Shown here piece after piece: positions 44,218 to 52,921 of a stretch of DNA of 64,000 nt. A model generated the notes under the pieces. The model saw nothing but the letters and a program-made list of their open reading frames with translations. It did not search any database and was not told where the DNA came from. Where the stretch lies: contig CALSLL010000006.1 of NCBI GenBank assembly GCA_943787185.1, forward strand, positions 1 through 64,000, read 5' to 3'. The DNA comes from UBA10349 sp003485905. GTDB taxonomy: Bacteria > Pseudomonadota > Gammaproteobacteria > Arenicellales > Arenicellaceae. The position numbers were made by a program, and so were the translations under genes. How positions within the stretch are numbered: the stretch's first letter is position 1; each line of letters begins with the position of its first letter.

Positions 44218-44832
44218 ATGACGAACCAAAAATCACGCGTCGATCGACGCGAATTTCTTCAGGCCTCTGCAGCCATTGCTATCGCGAGTAGCGCAAGTAG
44301 CTCGGTTCAAGCTCAGGCGTCACCGATGCCGAGCGTCATGGACCAGCCTGTAGGCGCGCCGCTGCAAATGCGGCGGGTTGTTACCGGACATCGTGATGAT
44401 GGTCAATCGTTTGTGGCAATCGACGAGATTATGAACAACGCCAGCTCGTGGCGAGAGGGTATGCAAGCCTCGACAATTTGGTCAACTGGCGAATCGCCTG
44501 CCGATAATATGGATACCCAGGATGGTGCGACGCGAACACTGGCGACATCAGACGATAACGGCACGGTCTTCCGAATAGTTAAATACGATCCCGGGGTTGC
44601 GCCGCGCAATCATCGCACCGAATCTATCGACTACGCCATTATCATATCCGGTGAAATTACGATGGGGCTGGATGAGGGTGAAGTAACCTTGCGACAGGGC
44701 GACGCCCTAGTGCAACGGGGCACAATTCACAATTGGGTTAATAATGGTTCTGTGCCCTGCGTCGTCGCCTTTATACTCTGCGCTGCAAAGCCTCTCGAAG
44801 TCGGCGACAGGAAGTACGAATCAACTGGTTAA
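44218..44832 (+). CDS. Tat-exported cupin protein
   Basis: 204 residues. A twin-arginine signal (VDRREFLQASAAIAIASS) ends near VQAQA. A single cupin barrel covers about 110-195: the region around PGVAPRNHRT (one His), then IISGEITMGLDEGE, then ALVQRGTIHNWVN (last His). Metal-binding His are partly kept, so a dioxygenase or isomerase role is possible but not assigned. It follows the alkB operon after 150 bases with no recognisable promoter. It is one of four Tat-type exported enzymes in the window. Confidence 0.83.
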   Translation: MTNQKSRVDRREFLQASAAIAIASSASSSVQAQASPMPSVMDQPVGAPLQMRRVVTGHRDDGQSFVAIDEIMNNASSWREGMQASTIWSTGESPADNMDTQDGATRTLATSDDNGTVFRIVKYDPGVAPRNHRTESIDYAIIISGEITMGLDEGEVTLRQGDALVQRGTIHNWVNNGSVPCVVAFILCAAKPLEVGDRKYESTG

Positions 44833-44951
44833 ATCCCTCGCGTGCATAGGCTCAAATGCCTGCTAAATATCCAATGCGGTCATTCACACTAGAACCCTGG
44901 ATACCAGCTTTCAATCAAGGGTAGCTATGCAATTGCATAATTCTTGTGATG

Positions 44952-46057
44952 CTATTTGGCAACTTTTTTTCTTATCCGTCGCCAGGATACAACCACAGAC
45001 GTTATAGAAAAAGCCAATCCTAAAGAGCACAATAGAATAACCACAATATCCCAGAACGGTCGATTGTTAATCAGCGTTGAAAAATCGAGGCTATGGAGAC
45101 CGTTAAACATCCATCGCTGAGCTCGGTTTGCCGATGTCATCCGCCCCACCAGTTGACCAGACTCAAGATCAATGTGAAACCAAGTAGACTCAGGATCATC
45201 ATATTTAACCCGCAGAATCGGTAGTGGTCGAAACCGGGAATGGTGAGAATAGTAGTAAGTGTCGTAACCCTCCAGTTCTTCTAACTCAAGAATATTGCTT
45301 TCGGGAATTAACCGAGGCGCACTTTCTTTAATCCTAAGAGCCAGATCAAATCGATCGCCTATAGACGAGCTGACTCGCACAGCGTCAGGAGCATCGTACA
45401 TAGCCACATACGACTTACCGTTAATTCTGTGCCAAACAATTTGCTTTACAGTTTGATTTTCAGGTTGCTTCAGCAGTTGCTGAAGGTCTGATGCTTCTGA
45501 AAACGCTAGGTCCAACTCAAAAGAATCGTCCGAATATTGATAACGGCCGAGTTGTCTCCCGTAGCTAGTATCAGAGTCGAAAATGCCCCATGGCCCTATC
45601 GACATAAGGCCACTAAACATAAAAGTAACCAAAAATATTAGGCTCGCTAACCCGACGATATCAGCTCTGCGCCATGCTGGTTACGATAGAACGACCGAGC
45701 CAATTCAACCGCCAATTCTGACGACACTAGTTCAATATACTCACCAGTATCCGCATATATCGCCATTTGCTGAAAGCTACCCGCCGCGAGCAAATACGCT
45801 GGCCGATTGCCGATATTAGTTAGGATTAGCCGATCGCTTGCAAACCCCAAGCCGAAAGACTCAAACAAATCCGAAGGTGAATAATGTATTTTGTCACTAT
45901 CGAGTCTACTAGTACCCGCGTAACGTTCTTGGACAGTCAGTTCAGGGTATCCAACATACATCATGACCATGCCGCTAAAAAACCACATGGCAAAAAACAA
46001 ACACATGGAGACGCCCACCCAACGATGAACTAGAAACAAGGCGATTTTTAATTTCAT
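44952..46057 (-). pseudogene. PepSY-TM protein with internal deletion and frameshift
   Basis: The 5' part (46057 to 45647) gives the N-terminal helix MKLKIALFLVHRWVG, a GYPELTVQERYAG motif and the first PepSY domain, ending in a TAG. The 3' part in another frame reads RRADIVGLASLIFLVTFMFSG, SIGPWGIFD and YYYSHHSRFRPLP and ends with a C-terminal helix. Full-length relatives are about 500 aa and have 100-200 residues, including central helices, between these parts. They are missing here, with the junction near 45670-45680. The gene is therefore broken by deletion, not by a simple one-base error. The family is linked to metal or haem reduction in the inner membrane. Confidence 0.8.
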
Positions 46058-46414
46058 TTGGGACTAAGTAACACCTGAATTCTAAATGTTTTACCTCATA
46101 GAATTAGGCTATACGTTAACGGTTAACGGCATCAGCCGTGAATTGATTTGAATCACTATTTAGCTAGTTTTCTCACTTTTCCAATTACCCCACATTAGAC
46201 TGAAGCCCCTCTGTCTAATGACTCCTTGTATCGAACGAACATTTTATCAATGAATATCTTGGAATAAGCAGTGATGTTCATATCTGCTCCTTTGGATAGC
46301 CGCTAACCGCTCCACACAGCCATACATATGGAAACTCTCGTCTGACATAGATCAAGTTGCTATCAACGTCGTTGGGTTAATCTGAAATCTGAATTTTATT
46401 GAGGAAAAAAATAA
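46058..46414. other. Intergenic region without recognised feature
   Basis: 357 bases between the broken PepSY gene (minus) and the YdcH gene (plus). An FNR-like half-site (atagatcaa...tatcaac) lies near 46346-46366, but the full TTGAT-N4-ATCAA palindrome is not present. Nothing else is supported. Confidence 0.3.
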
Positions 46415-46651
46415 ATGACTGTCGAGCACCATGATCTTGTGCATGAGTTTCCAGAACTAAGAGATCGTATCCACGAGCTAAAAATTAGTAATCGGCACTT
46501 TCGAAAACTATTTGATGAGTACCATGGTTTAACCGATATTATCGAGCATATGGAAGATGAATCCTTGCCAGCATCAACCTCTACTGAAGAGGTTGCCAAA
46601 TTGCGCAGACTGCACTTAAAAGATGAGCTTTACCAAATGTTGATGGCTTGA
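46415..46651 (+). CDS. YdcH family (DUF465) small protein
   Basis: 78 residues, highly charged and helical, with the pattern HDL..EFPEL...I..LK.....F..L...Y and a C-terminal LHLKDELYQML. This matches DUF465/YdcH, small cytosolic proteins of unknown function thought to form coiled-coil hairpins. A GAGG ribosome site precedes the ATG (tattgaggaaaaaaataa). It stands alone before the metal-efflux cluster. Confidence 0.9.
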   Translation: MTVEHHDLVHEFPELRDRIHELKISNRHFRKLFDEYHGLTDIIEHMEDESLPASTSTEEVAKLRRLHLKDELYQMLMA

Positions 46652-46747
46652 GATATCAATCGGTGGATCTTCTTTCAGTAAGTATCCGCATTAGCATGGC
46701 TGGGCGGTAAGTAGACAGTAGACGTAGCGATGTACTACACTTTAATC

Positions 46748-47155
46748 ATGCGTAACGTATCTTCCATTATCTCGCTGATAGCCTGCGTTTGCTTGTTGGG
46801 CTTCCAAATGAGCGGGCTTCATACTCATGTCGATGAGCATGGTTACGATGGAACACCTAAAGGCATCCATTTACACGATTTTAGCAATCTTGATGATGAC
46901 ACTCCAGATGACCAAAACCATCTTGATGACCACGACTATACCGCTGATAAAGACGTTTTTATCTTTGATCTGGCTCTCGGCGCATCAAAAGTTTTGGATT
47001 TTTCCATTTTGGCTGGGTTCAATTTGTTCGTTGCCACCAAGTCGATCTATAATTATTCTTCAATTTACCTGCATTCCCAGGCTGACCGTCACCGCGAACA
47101 TCGGTGGCCTCAACTTCGCGCGCCACCCCATAATCCACGCCTCTTGAGTCTTTAG
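46748..47155 (+). CDS. Secreted His/Asp-rich protein (CzcI-like)
   Basis: 135 residues from ATG 46748 (the frame opens six codons earlier). A signal peptide (about 1-26) is followed by a His/Asp-rich stretch (GLHTHVDEHG, IHLHDF, DDQNHLDDHDY) suited to binding divalent metal, then a hydrophobic part and an Arg/Pro tail (WPQLRAPPHNPR). Small periplasmic proteins of this kind, such as CzcI, often precede czcCBA operons, as here. Its role as metal sensor or chaperone is inferred from position. Confidence 0.7.
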   Translation: MRNVSSIISLIACVCLLGFQMSGLHTHVDEHGYDGTPKGIHLHDFSNLDDDTPDDQNHLDDHDYTADKDVFIFDLALGASKVLDFSILAGFNLFVATKSIYNYSSIYLHSQADRHREHRWPQLRAPPHNPRLLSL

Positions 47156-47240
47156 ACTCACTCAAGCACCAGGTTCTGGTGCGAATTTCAGCTCGTGTAT
47201 TGCTATCCATAAGGAAGCAATATTGATATGAGGTCGTTTT

Positions 47241-48521
47241 ATGTCCTGTCGAATTATGCACAGCTTAGGCATAGGTCTGTGCTTATCAATTATATGTTTA
47301 CCCGTTCATGCGCAAAATGAACCACCGGAGAATCAAGTAGCAATTGATTTATCTGAAGCGATTGCTAGGACGGTCGCAAAGAATCCGGAGTTGTCAGTTC
47401 TTGGCTATCAGATTGAAGCCGCTGAAGGCATGTTGCAACAAGCTGGCCTTGCGCCCAATCCAGAACTTTCTGTGGTGATCGAGGATGCGCTTGGAACTGA
47501 TGAATTTAGTGGTGTGGAGCGTGCGCAAACAACTATTACACTTGCTTGGATGCTAGAAAGGGGCAAGCGGCAACGCCGTATCGAAGCAGCAAATGCCAAC
47601 GTCTCACTCAGAACGGTTGATGCCGAAATTATGCGACTTGATGTTGCAGCCCAAACGGCACGTCTATTCCTTATCTGTTTGGCTTATCAGGGTCGGTTAA
47701 TAAACAGTGCGGAAGCCGTAAGCCAGGCACAAAATACAGTCGCGGCCGTCGGAGTTAGGGTCGCCGCCGGTCGCGCTCCGGAAGCCGATCTCGCCCGAGC
47801 GGAAGCCGAGTTAGCACGAACTGAATTAGTTGAAGAAGACTACGAACATGAGCTCTTGTCTGCGTATCGACGACTCGCCGCACAGTGGGGACAAACTCAA
47901 CCAGACTTTAATTCAGTCAACGGCGATCTAAGTTTGCTACCGGTTGCTGAAACATTTGAAACGCTACTGGTTAACGTAAAGAGGAACCCTGAATTGGCTC
48001 GATTTATGTCGCAACAAAGACTGTACGAAACTGAGCTTGAGCTTGTGCAGGCAAGAGCCAAACCAAACTGGCGAGTCTATACAGGGCTACGCCGATTTGG
48101 CGACACGAACGATATAGCTCTGGTTGGTGGAATTTCGATTCCGCTGACCGTGCGAAATCGAAATCAGGGACAAATTTCAGAAGCGCGCGCCAATCTTTCC
48201 CGCACCGAGGCAGAAACTAACGCAGCACGTATTCGCGTTGAGACTTCGTTGTACGTGCTATACCAAGAGTTTCTGCATAGCTTGCATCTCAACAAGCGAC
48301 TAAGCGAAGACGTAGTACCTCGTCTCGAAAGCGCACTGGCAGATACCCAAAGAGCCTACGAACTCGGACGATACAGCTACTTGGAGTGGAGTTTGGTGCA
48401 AGCCGAATTGTTGAAAGCAAATAACGACTTGCTTGAGGCAAGCGTCGATGCGCATCGTATTGTTATTGAAATTGAACGTCTAACCGGTGAGCGCTTTGCG
48501 CTTCCGGCACCCATTCAGTGA
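47241..48521 (+). CDS. czcC: TolC-family outer-membrane factor (CzcC-like)
   Basis: 426 residues: signal peptide (about 1-25, VHAQN), then two outer-membrane-efflux repeats with long heptad helices (DLSEAIARTVAKNPELSVL, ARAEAELARTELVEED; PRLESALADTQRAYELGRYS). Forms the outer-membrane channel of a tripartite metal pump. Its end overlaps the region just before the adaptor gene, and the three pump genes form one operon. Confidence 0.9.
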   Translation: MSCRIMHSLGIGLCLSIICLPVHAQNEPPENQVAIDLSEAIARTVAKNPELSVLGYQIEAAEGMLQQAGLAPNPELSVVIEDALGTDEFSGVERAQTTITLAWMLERGKRQRRIEAANANVSLRTVDAEIMRLDVAAQTARLFLICLAYQGRLINSAEAVSQAQNTVAAVGVRVAAGRAPEADLARAEAELARTELVEEDYEHELLSAYRRLAAQWGQTQPDFNSVNGDLSLLPVAETFETLLVNVKRNPELARFMSQQRLYETELELVQARAKPNWRVYTGLRRFGDTNDIALVGGISIPLTVRNRNQGQISEARANLSRTEAETNAARIRVETSLYVLYQEFLHSLHLNKRLSEDVVPRLESALADTQRAYELGRYSYLEWSLVQAELLKANNDLLEASVDAHRIVIEIERLTGERFALPAPIQ

Positions 48522-48529
48522 GGTTAACT

Positions 48530-49753
48530 ATGACTATATTTAAACGCTTTTTATGGACACTAATACTTGTCGCAACGCTCGCTGCATGTGGAAATAATAA
48601 TCTACAAATTTCAGCAGCAGAAGAGACTCTAGCAAGAGGTCCTCACAATGGCCAATTGCTATCTGATGGTGATTTTAGCCTCGAGCTAGCAATATACGAG
48701 ACAGGAGTGCCACCCGAGTTCCGCGCGTGGGCGACCAGCGCAGGTCAATTGTTAGATCCAAACAGCGTCGATCTTCGCGTGATGTTGACTCGATTGGGCG
48801 ATCTAGTTGACGACATTGGCTTCCTCCCCCAAGGTGACTTCCTGCGGGGGGATGCTCTCGTGTATGAGCCGCATTCATTTGTAGTATCGATTGAAGCGAC
48901 TTACGGCGGTAAGAATTACCGTTGGGAATACGAAAACCTGGAAGGCCGCACCAGAATTGACCAACAGACAGCAGCAGCGTTTGGCATCGAAACAATGATC
49001 GCTGGACCGGCCCTTATCGAAGAGACCGTTAGCGTTTACGGACATATTTTACCCAATGAACAGCTTGTCCGGGAAGTCAGCGCGCGTTTTGAGGGAGAAA
49101 TCCAAACGGTCAATGTATCGCTCGGAGAGTCGGTGCAAAAAGGTGATACCTTGGCAACCATAGAAAGCAACGACAGCCTTCGTGCATACTCAATAACCGC
49201 GCCAATTGCTGGCGTTATCACCGAGCAAGCAGCGCATGCAGATGAACAAACCGGTGGACGGCGTTTGTTCACCATAGTCGATGTTTCGTCAGTGTGGGCC
49301 GATCTTGCGGTATTTCCCAGCAATCGATCTCAGGTAAATATCGGTGCAGCCGTGAGTGTTTCTCCCGCAGCGGGAGGAGCCTCAATCGAAAGTACCATTT
49401 CAAATATCAATGTACTCACGGAGACCAACCAATCGGTGATGGCCAGAACCACGCTCAACAATGAAGACGGGCTATTGATGCCCGGCACCTACGTCACGGC
49501 CACAATCAAGGTTGCGGAAAACACCGTACCACTAGCGGTCAAAAGAAGTGGGCTGCAAAGCTTTCGCGATTTCACAGTCGTCTACGCGCAAGTGGGTGAG
49601 GAGTACGAGGTGAGGATGTTGGAACTGGGGAGACAGGCCGGTGAATGGGTCGAAGTACTTGGTGGTCTGGAACCTGGCACTGTGTACGTGACGGAGAATA
49701 GTTACGTGATCAAAGCTGATATCGAAAAATCCGGCGCCGCACACGACCACTGA
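48530..49753 (+). CDS. czcB: RND periplasmic adaptor lipoprotein (CzcB-like)
   Basis: 407 residues from ATG 48530, seven bases after GAGG; a GTG start at 48518 overlaps czcC. The lipobox LAAC lies near residue 20. The biotinyl-lipoyl-like half-motifs (VNVSLGESVQKGDTLATIES and TAPIAGVI) and the beta-barrel region (DLAVFPSNRSQVNIG) match membrane-fusion proteins of heavy-metal RND pumps. It bridges CzcC and CzcA. There is no His-rich N-terminal extension, so metal sensing may rest on the CzcI-like protein. Confidence 0.9.
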   Translation: MTIFKRFLWTLILVATLAACGNNNLQISAAEETLARGPHNGQLLSDGDFSLELAIYETGVPPEFRAWATSAGQLLDPNSVDLRVMLTRLGDLVDDIGFLPQGDFLRGDALVYEPHSFVVSIEATYGGKNYRWEYENLEGRTRIDQQTAAAFGIETMIAGPALIEETVSVYGHILPNEQLVREVSARFEGEIQTVNVSLGESVQKGDTLATIESNDSLRAYSITAPIAGVITEQAAHADEQTGGRRLFTIVDVSSVWADLAVFPSNRSQVNIGAAVSVSPAAGGASIESTISNINVLTETNQSVMARTTLNNEDGLLMPGTYVTATIKVAENTVPLAVKRSGLQSFRDFTVVYAQVGEEYEVRMLELGRQAGEWVEVLGGLEPGTVYVTENSYVIKADIEKSGAAHDH

Positions 49754-49767
49754 GTGAGAGATAAATC

Positions 49768-52700
49768 ATGCTCGAAAAAATTCTAAAATTATCGATCTCC
49801 CGTAGCGCGCTGGTAATAGTCCTTGTCTGCCTTTTTGCGGGGTTGGGTATCTGGAACTTTTCTAGATTACCCATTGACGCAGTCCCGGACATCACCAACG
49901 TTCAAGTAGTAATCAATACACCATCGCCCGGCTATACACCCCTTGAGGTTGAGCAGCGGATAAGTTTTCCACTGGAGAATGCGATGGCTGGCCTGCCTCG
50001 TCTCGAAAGCACGCGTTCAATATCACGCTACGGCCAATCACAGGTCACAATTGTTTTTGAAGAAGGTACGGACATATATTTTGCCCGCCAGCTGGTTACC
50101 GAACGACTAGGAGCAGCGAAAGCAAATTTACCTCCGAATATTGAACCAGGACTCGGCCCGATCACCACAGGGTTAGGTGAAATTTTCATGTTCACAGTGG
50201 ATGCTGAACCGGGCGCTCTAAATTCAGATGGGTCCGTCATCACGCCAACCGATTTACGTTCAGCTCATGACTGGATTGTGCGACCGCAATTACTGCGTGT
50301 TCCTGGAGTCGTTGAGGTCAATCCGGTCGGAGGATATAAGAAAGAAATTTTGATAGCGGTAGATCCGACAAAACTGTTGTCTTTTGGCTTATCTTTTAAA
50401 GACGTTATCAATACGTTACGTGCAAACAACAGTAATCGCGGTGCCGGGTTTATTGAGGTTAACGGCGCACAATGGCTGATGCGTGTACCCGGGCAGGCAA
50501 GCGGACTCGAAGATTTAGAACAACTTGTCGTTCGCTCGGAAAATGGGGTTCCCGTACGAATTTCAGATGTAGCAAGTGTCGGGTTAGGAAAGGAATTACG
50601 CGCAGGAGCATCAACCCAAAATGGGCACGAAGTCGTCATGAGCACTGTGTTCATGTTAATCGGCGAAAATAGCCGCGTGGTTGCAAATGCGATTGCAGAA
50701 AAACTTGTAGAAATTGGCCCGAGTTTACCGCCGGGTATTTCAGCAACCGCTGTTTACAACCGCACGGAGTTAGTAGACAAAACGCTAGTTACGGTACAGA
50801 AAAACCTTATAGAAGGTGCACTATTGGTTATCGTCGTTCTACTTCTTTTGCTAGGCAACATACGGGCCGCCTTGCTAACGGCTGCGGTTATTCCACTTGC
50901 AATGTTGATGACTATCACTGGCATGGTGCACAATGGCGTTAGCGCAAACCTGATGAGCCTCGGGGCACTTGATTTCGGCCTTATCGTGGATGGTGCTGTA
51001 ATTATTGTCGAGAATTGCCTGCGACGACTCAGTCAGTCCGGCCAAAACGGCAGGCAGGCATTAAATGAACGGCTCGCTGTCGTACTCGATGCTACGCGTG
51101 AAGTGATACGTCCTGCCCTTTTTGGTGTTTGCATTATTACCGCTGTTTACATACCGATTTTTGCGCTAACGGGTGTAGAAGGAAAAATGTTTCACCCAAT
51201 GGCAACGACTGTGGTTATCGCATTGATCAGCGCGATGATACTGTCCGTGACATTCGTGCCAGCCGGCGTAGCGATTTTATTCAAAAAACCAGTTCACGAG
51301 AAACCTAATCGAATTTTGGATGGCGCACGCAAAGCTTACCGGCCCGCACTCTCTGCGGCATTGCGATTTCAATGGCTAACCGTAATTCTAGCCTCCTTGC
51401 TGGTGATTATTACTGGATTATATGCGACCCGTCTAGGTACTGAATTTATTCCAAACCTCGATGAAGGTGATATCGCCATGCACGCGCTGCGCATTCCAGG
51501 TACGTCGCTGACACTAGCCATCGAGCTGCAAGAGCAATTGGAAGCCAAAATAATGGAGATGCCCGAAGTCGAGCGAGTGTTTACCAAAATCGGTAGTGCC
51601 GAGGTAGCCACTGACCCTATGCCACCAAGTGTTGCGGATAATTTTATTATCCTTAAACCGCGTGACGAGTGGCCTAACCCGAACAAGCTAAAAACCACAA
51701 TTGTTGCTGATTTAGAATCACTCGTAACGCCTGTTCCAGGAAACCGCTACGAATTTCTGCAGCCTATCCAAATGCGTTTTAATGAACTGATTGCTGGCGT
51801 ACGGTCTGAGCTCGCGGTAAAGATATTTGGTGATAATTTTGATGAGCTCATTCGCCTTGGCAACGAGGTTGAGCAAGCTATTGCTAGCGTTCCAAACGCT
51901 GCCGACCTTGCGGTGGAACAGGCCACAGGGTTACCAGTCATGACAGTAGAACCAAAACGAGAAGCGCTAGCACGGCATGGCTTAACAATCGTTGATTTAC
52001 AGGACGTAGTCGCGATGGCAATTGGAGGCGTTGTTACAGGACAGTTTTATGAAGGCGACCGCCGCGCAGATATCGTAGTTCGACTGCCCGAACAGTTACG
52101 CTCAGACCCCGATCAATTGGGCAGCATTCCTGTACCACTAAGCGATGGCGGATATGTTCCATTGCGCGAGGTCGCAGATCTCCAATTAGTGATTGGCTAC
52201 AATCAAGTGCCCCGCGAAAATGGTAAGCGACGGGTAGTTGTCACCTCTAATGTTCGTGGTCGAGACCTAGGTTCTTTCGTAAATGACGTCCAACTAGCTA
52301 TCGAACAACAAGTCAATATTCCACCGGGTTACTGGGTCGAATACGCCGGAACTTTTGAACAGTTGCAATCAGCTTCCAAACGACTCTCCGTGGTGGTTCC
52401 AATTACCCTGCTCATCATCGTGGTTCTACTTTTCATAGCATTGGGGTCTATGAAAGATTCTTTGGTTATATTAAGCGGGGTACCGTTAGCTTTGACTGGG
52501 GGTATCATGGCTTTACTAATACGCGGCATTCCGTTCTCCATATCAGCGGCGGTTGGTTTTATAGCGCTGTCTGGTATCGCCGTGTTGAATGGACTCGTTA
52601 TGGTTACTTTTATTCGGGATCTGCGCTTAGCCGGAAGATCACTTGATGATGCGATCATTGATGGAGCCCTTACGCGACTCCGCCCGGTGGTAATGACCGC

Positions 52701-52869
52701 ACTGGTAGCGTCACTCGGGTTTGTACCCATGGCATTGAATACAGGTATTGGCTCGGAGGTGCAAAGACCACTTGCTACTGTGGTTATTGGTGGCATATTG
52801 TCGTCAACCATTCTGACGTTAGTAGTGCTGCCAGCGCTATATCGAATTGTTCATGCGCGTAATCATTAG
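49768..52869 (+). CDS. czcA: Heavy-metal efflux RND transporter (CzcA-like)
   Basis: 1033 residues, the usual HME-RND length, with 12 membrane helices and two periplasmic loops. The helix-4 signature DFGLIVDGAVIIVEN carries the proton-relay Asp/Glu residues and belongs to the divalent-cation (Zn/Co/Cd/Ni) branch rather than the Cu/Ag (CusA) branch, which lacks the DFG. The gene starts 14 bases after czcB. The exported metal cannot be decided from sequence. Confidence 0.92.
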   Translation: MLEKILKLSISRSALVIVLVCLFAGLGIWNFSRLPIDAVPDITNVQVVINTPSPGYTPLEVEQRISFPLENAMAGLPRLESTRSISRYGQSQVTIVFEEGTDIYFARQLVTERLGAAKANLPPNIEPGLGPITTGLGEIFMFTVDAEPGALNSDGSVITPTDLRSAHDWIVRPQLLRVPGVVEVNPVGGYKKEILIAVDPTKLLSFGLSFKDVINTLRANNSNRGAGFIEVNGAQWLMRVPGQASGLEDLEQLVVRSENGVPVRISDVASVGLGKELRAGASTQNGHEVVMSTVFMLIGENSRVVANAIAEKLVEIGPSLPPGISATAVYNRTELVDKTLVTVQKNLIEGALLVIVVLLLLLGNIRAALLTAAVIPLAMLMTITGMVHNGVSANLMSLGALDFGLIVDGAVIIVENCLRRLSQSGQNGRQALNERLAVVLDATREVIRPALFGVCIITAVYIPIFALTGVEGKMFHPMATTVVIALISAMILSVTFVPAGVAILFKKPVHEKPNRILDGARKAYRPALSAALRFQWLTVILASLLVIITGLYATRLGTEFIPNLDEGDIAMHALRIPGTSLTLAIELQEQLEAKIMEMPEVERVFTKIGSAEVATDPMPPSVADNFIILKPRDEWPNPNKLKTTIVADLESLVTPVPGNRYEFLQPIQMRFNELIAGVRSELAVKIFGDNFDELIRLGNEVEQAIASVPNAADLAVEQATGLPVMTVEPKREALARHGLTIVDLQDVVAMAIGGVVTGQFYEGDRRADIVVRLPEQLRSDPDQLGSIPVPLSDGGYVPLREVADLQLVIGYNQVPRENGKRRVVVTSNVRGRDLGSFVNDVQLAIEQQVNIPPGYWVEYAGTFEQLQSASKRLSVVVPITLLIIVVLLFIALGSMKDSLVILSGVPLALTGGIMALLIRGIPFSISAAVGFIALSGIAVLNGLVMVTFIRDLRLAGRSLDDAIIDGALTRLRPVVMTALVASLGFVPMALNTGIGSEVQRPLATVVIGGILSSTILTLVVLPALYRIVHARNH

Positions 52870-52895
52870 GCCGCGGCTGCAAAATTGCCGCGGCC
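52869..52895. terminator. GC-rich hairpin between convergent czcA and katG
   Basis: Perfect 9-bp inverted repeat ggccgcggc/gccgcggcc with a nine-base loop, starting at the czcA stop codon. It serves both converging transcripts. The T-tract is weak, so Rho-independent function is likely but not certain. Confidence 0.55.
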
Positions 52896-52921
52896 GTATA
52901 TATCAGTCTCCTAAACTAGAG

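Noticed and set aside
46346..46366. FNR box upstream of the YdcH gene
   Set aside because: Only half-sites are visible; the TTGAT-N4-ATCAA palindrome is incomplete.
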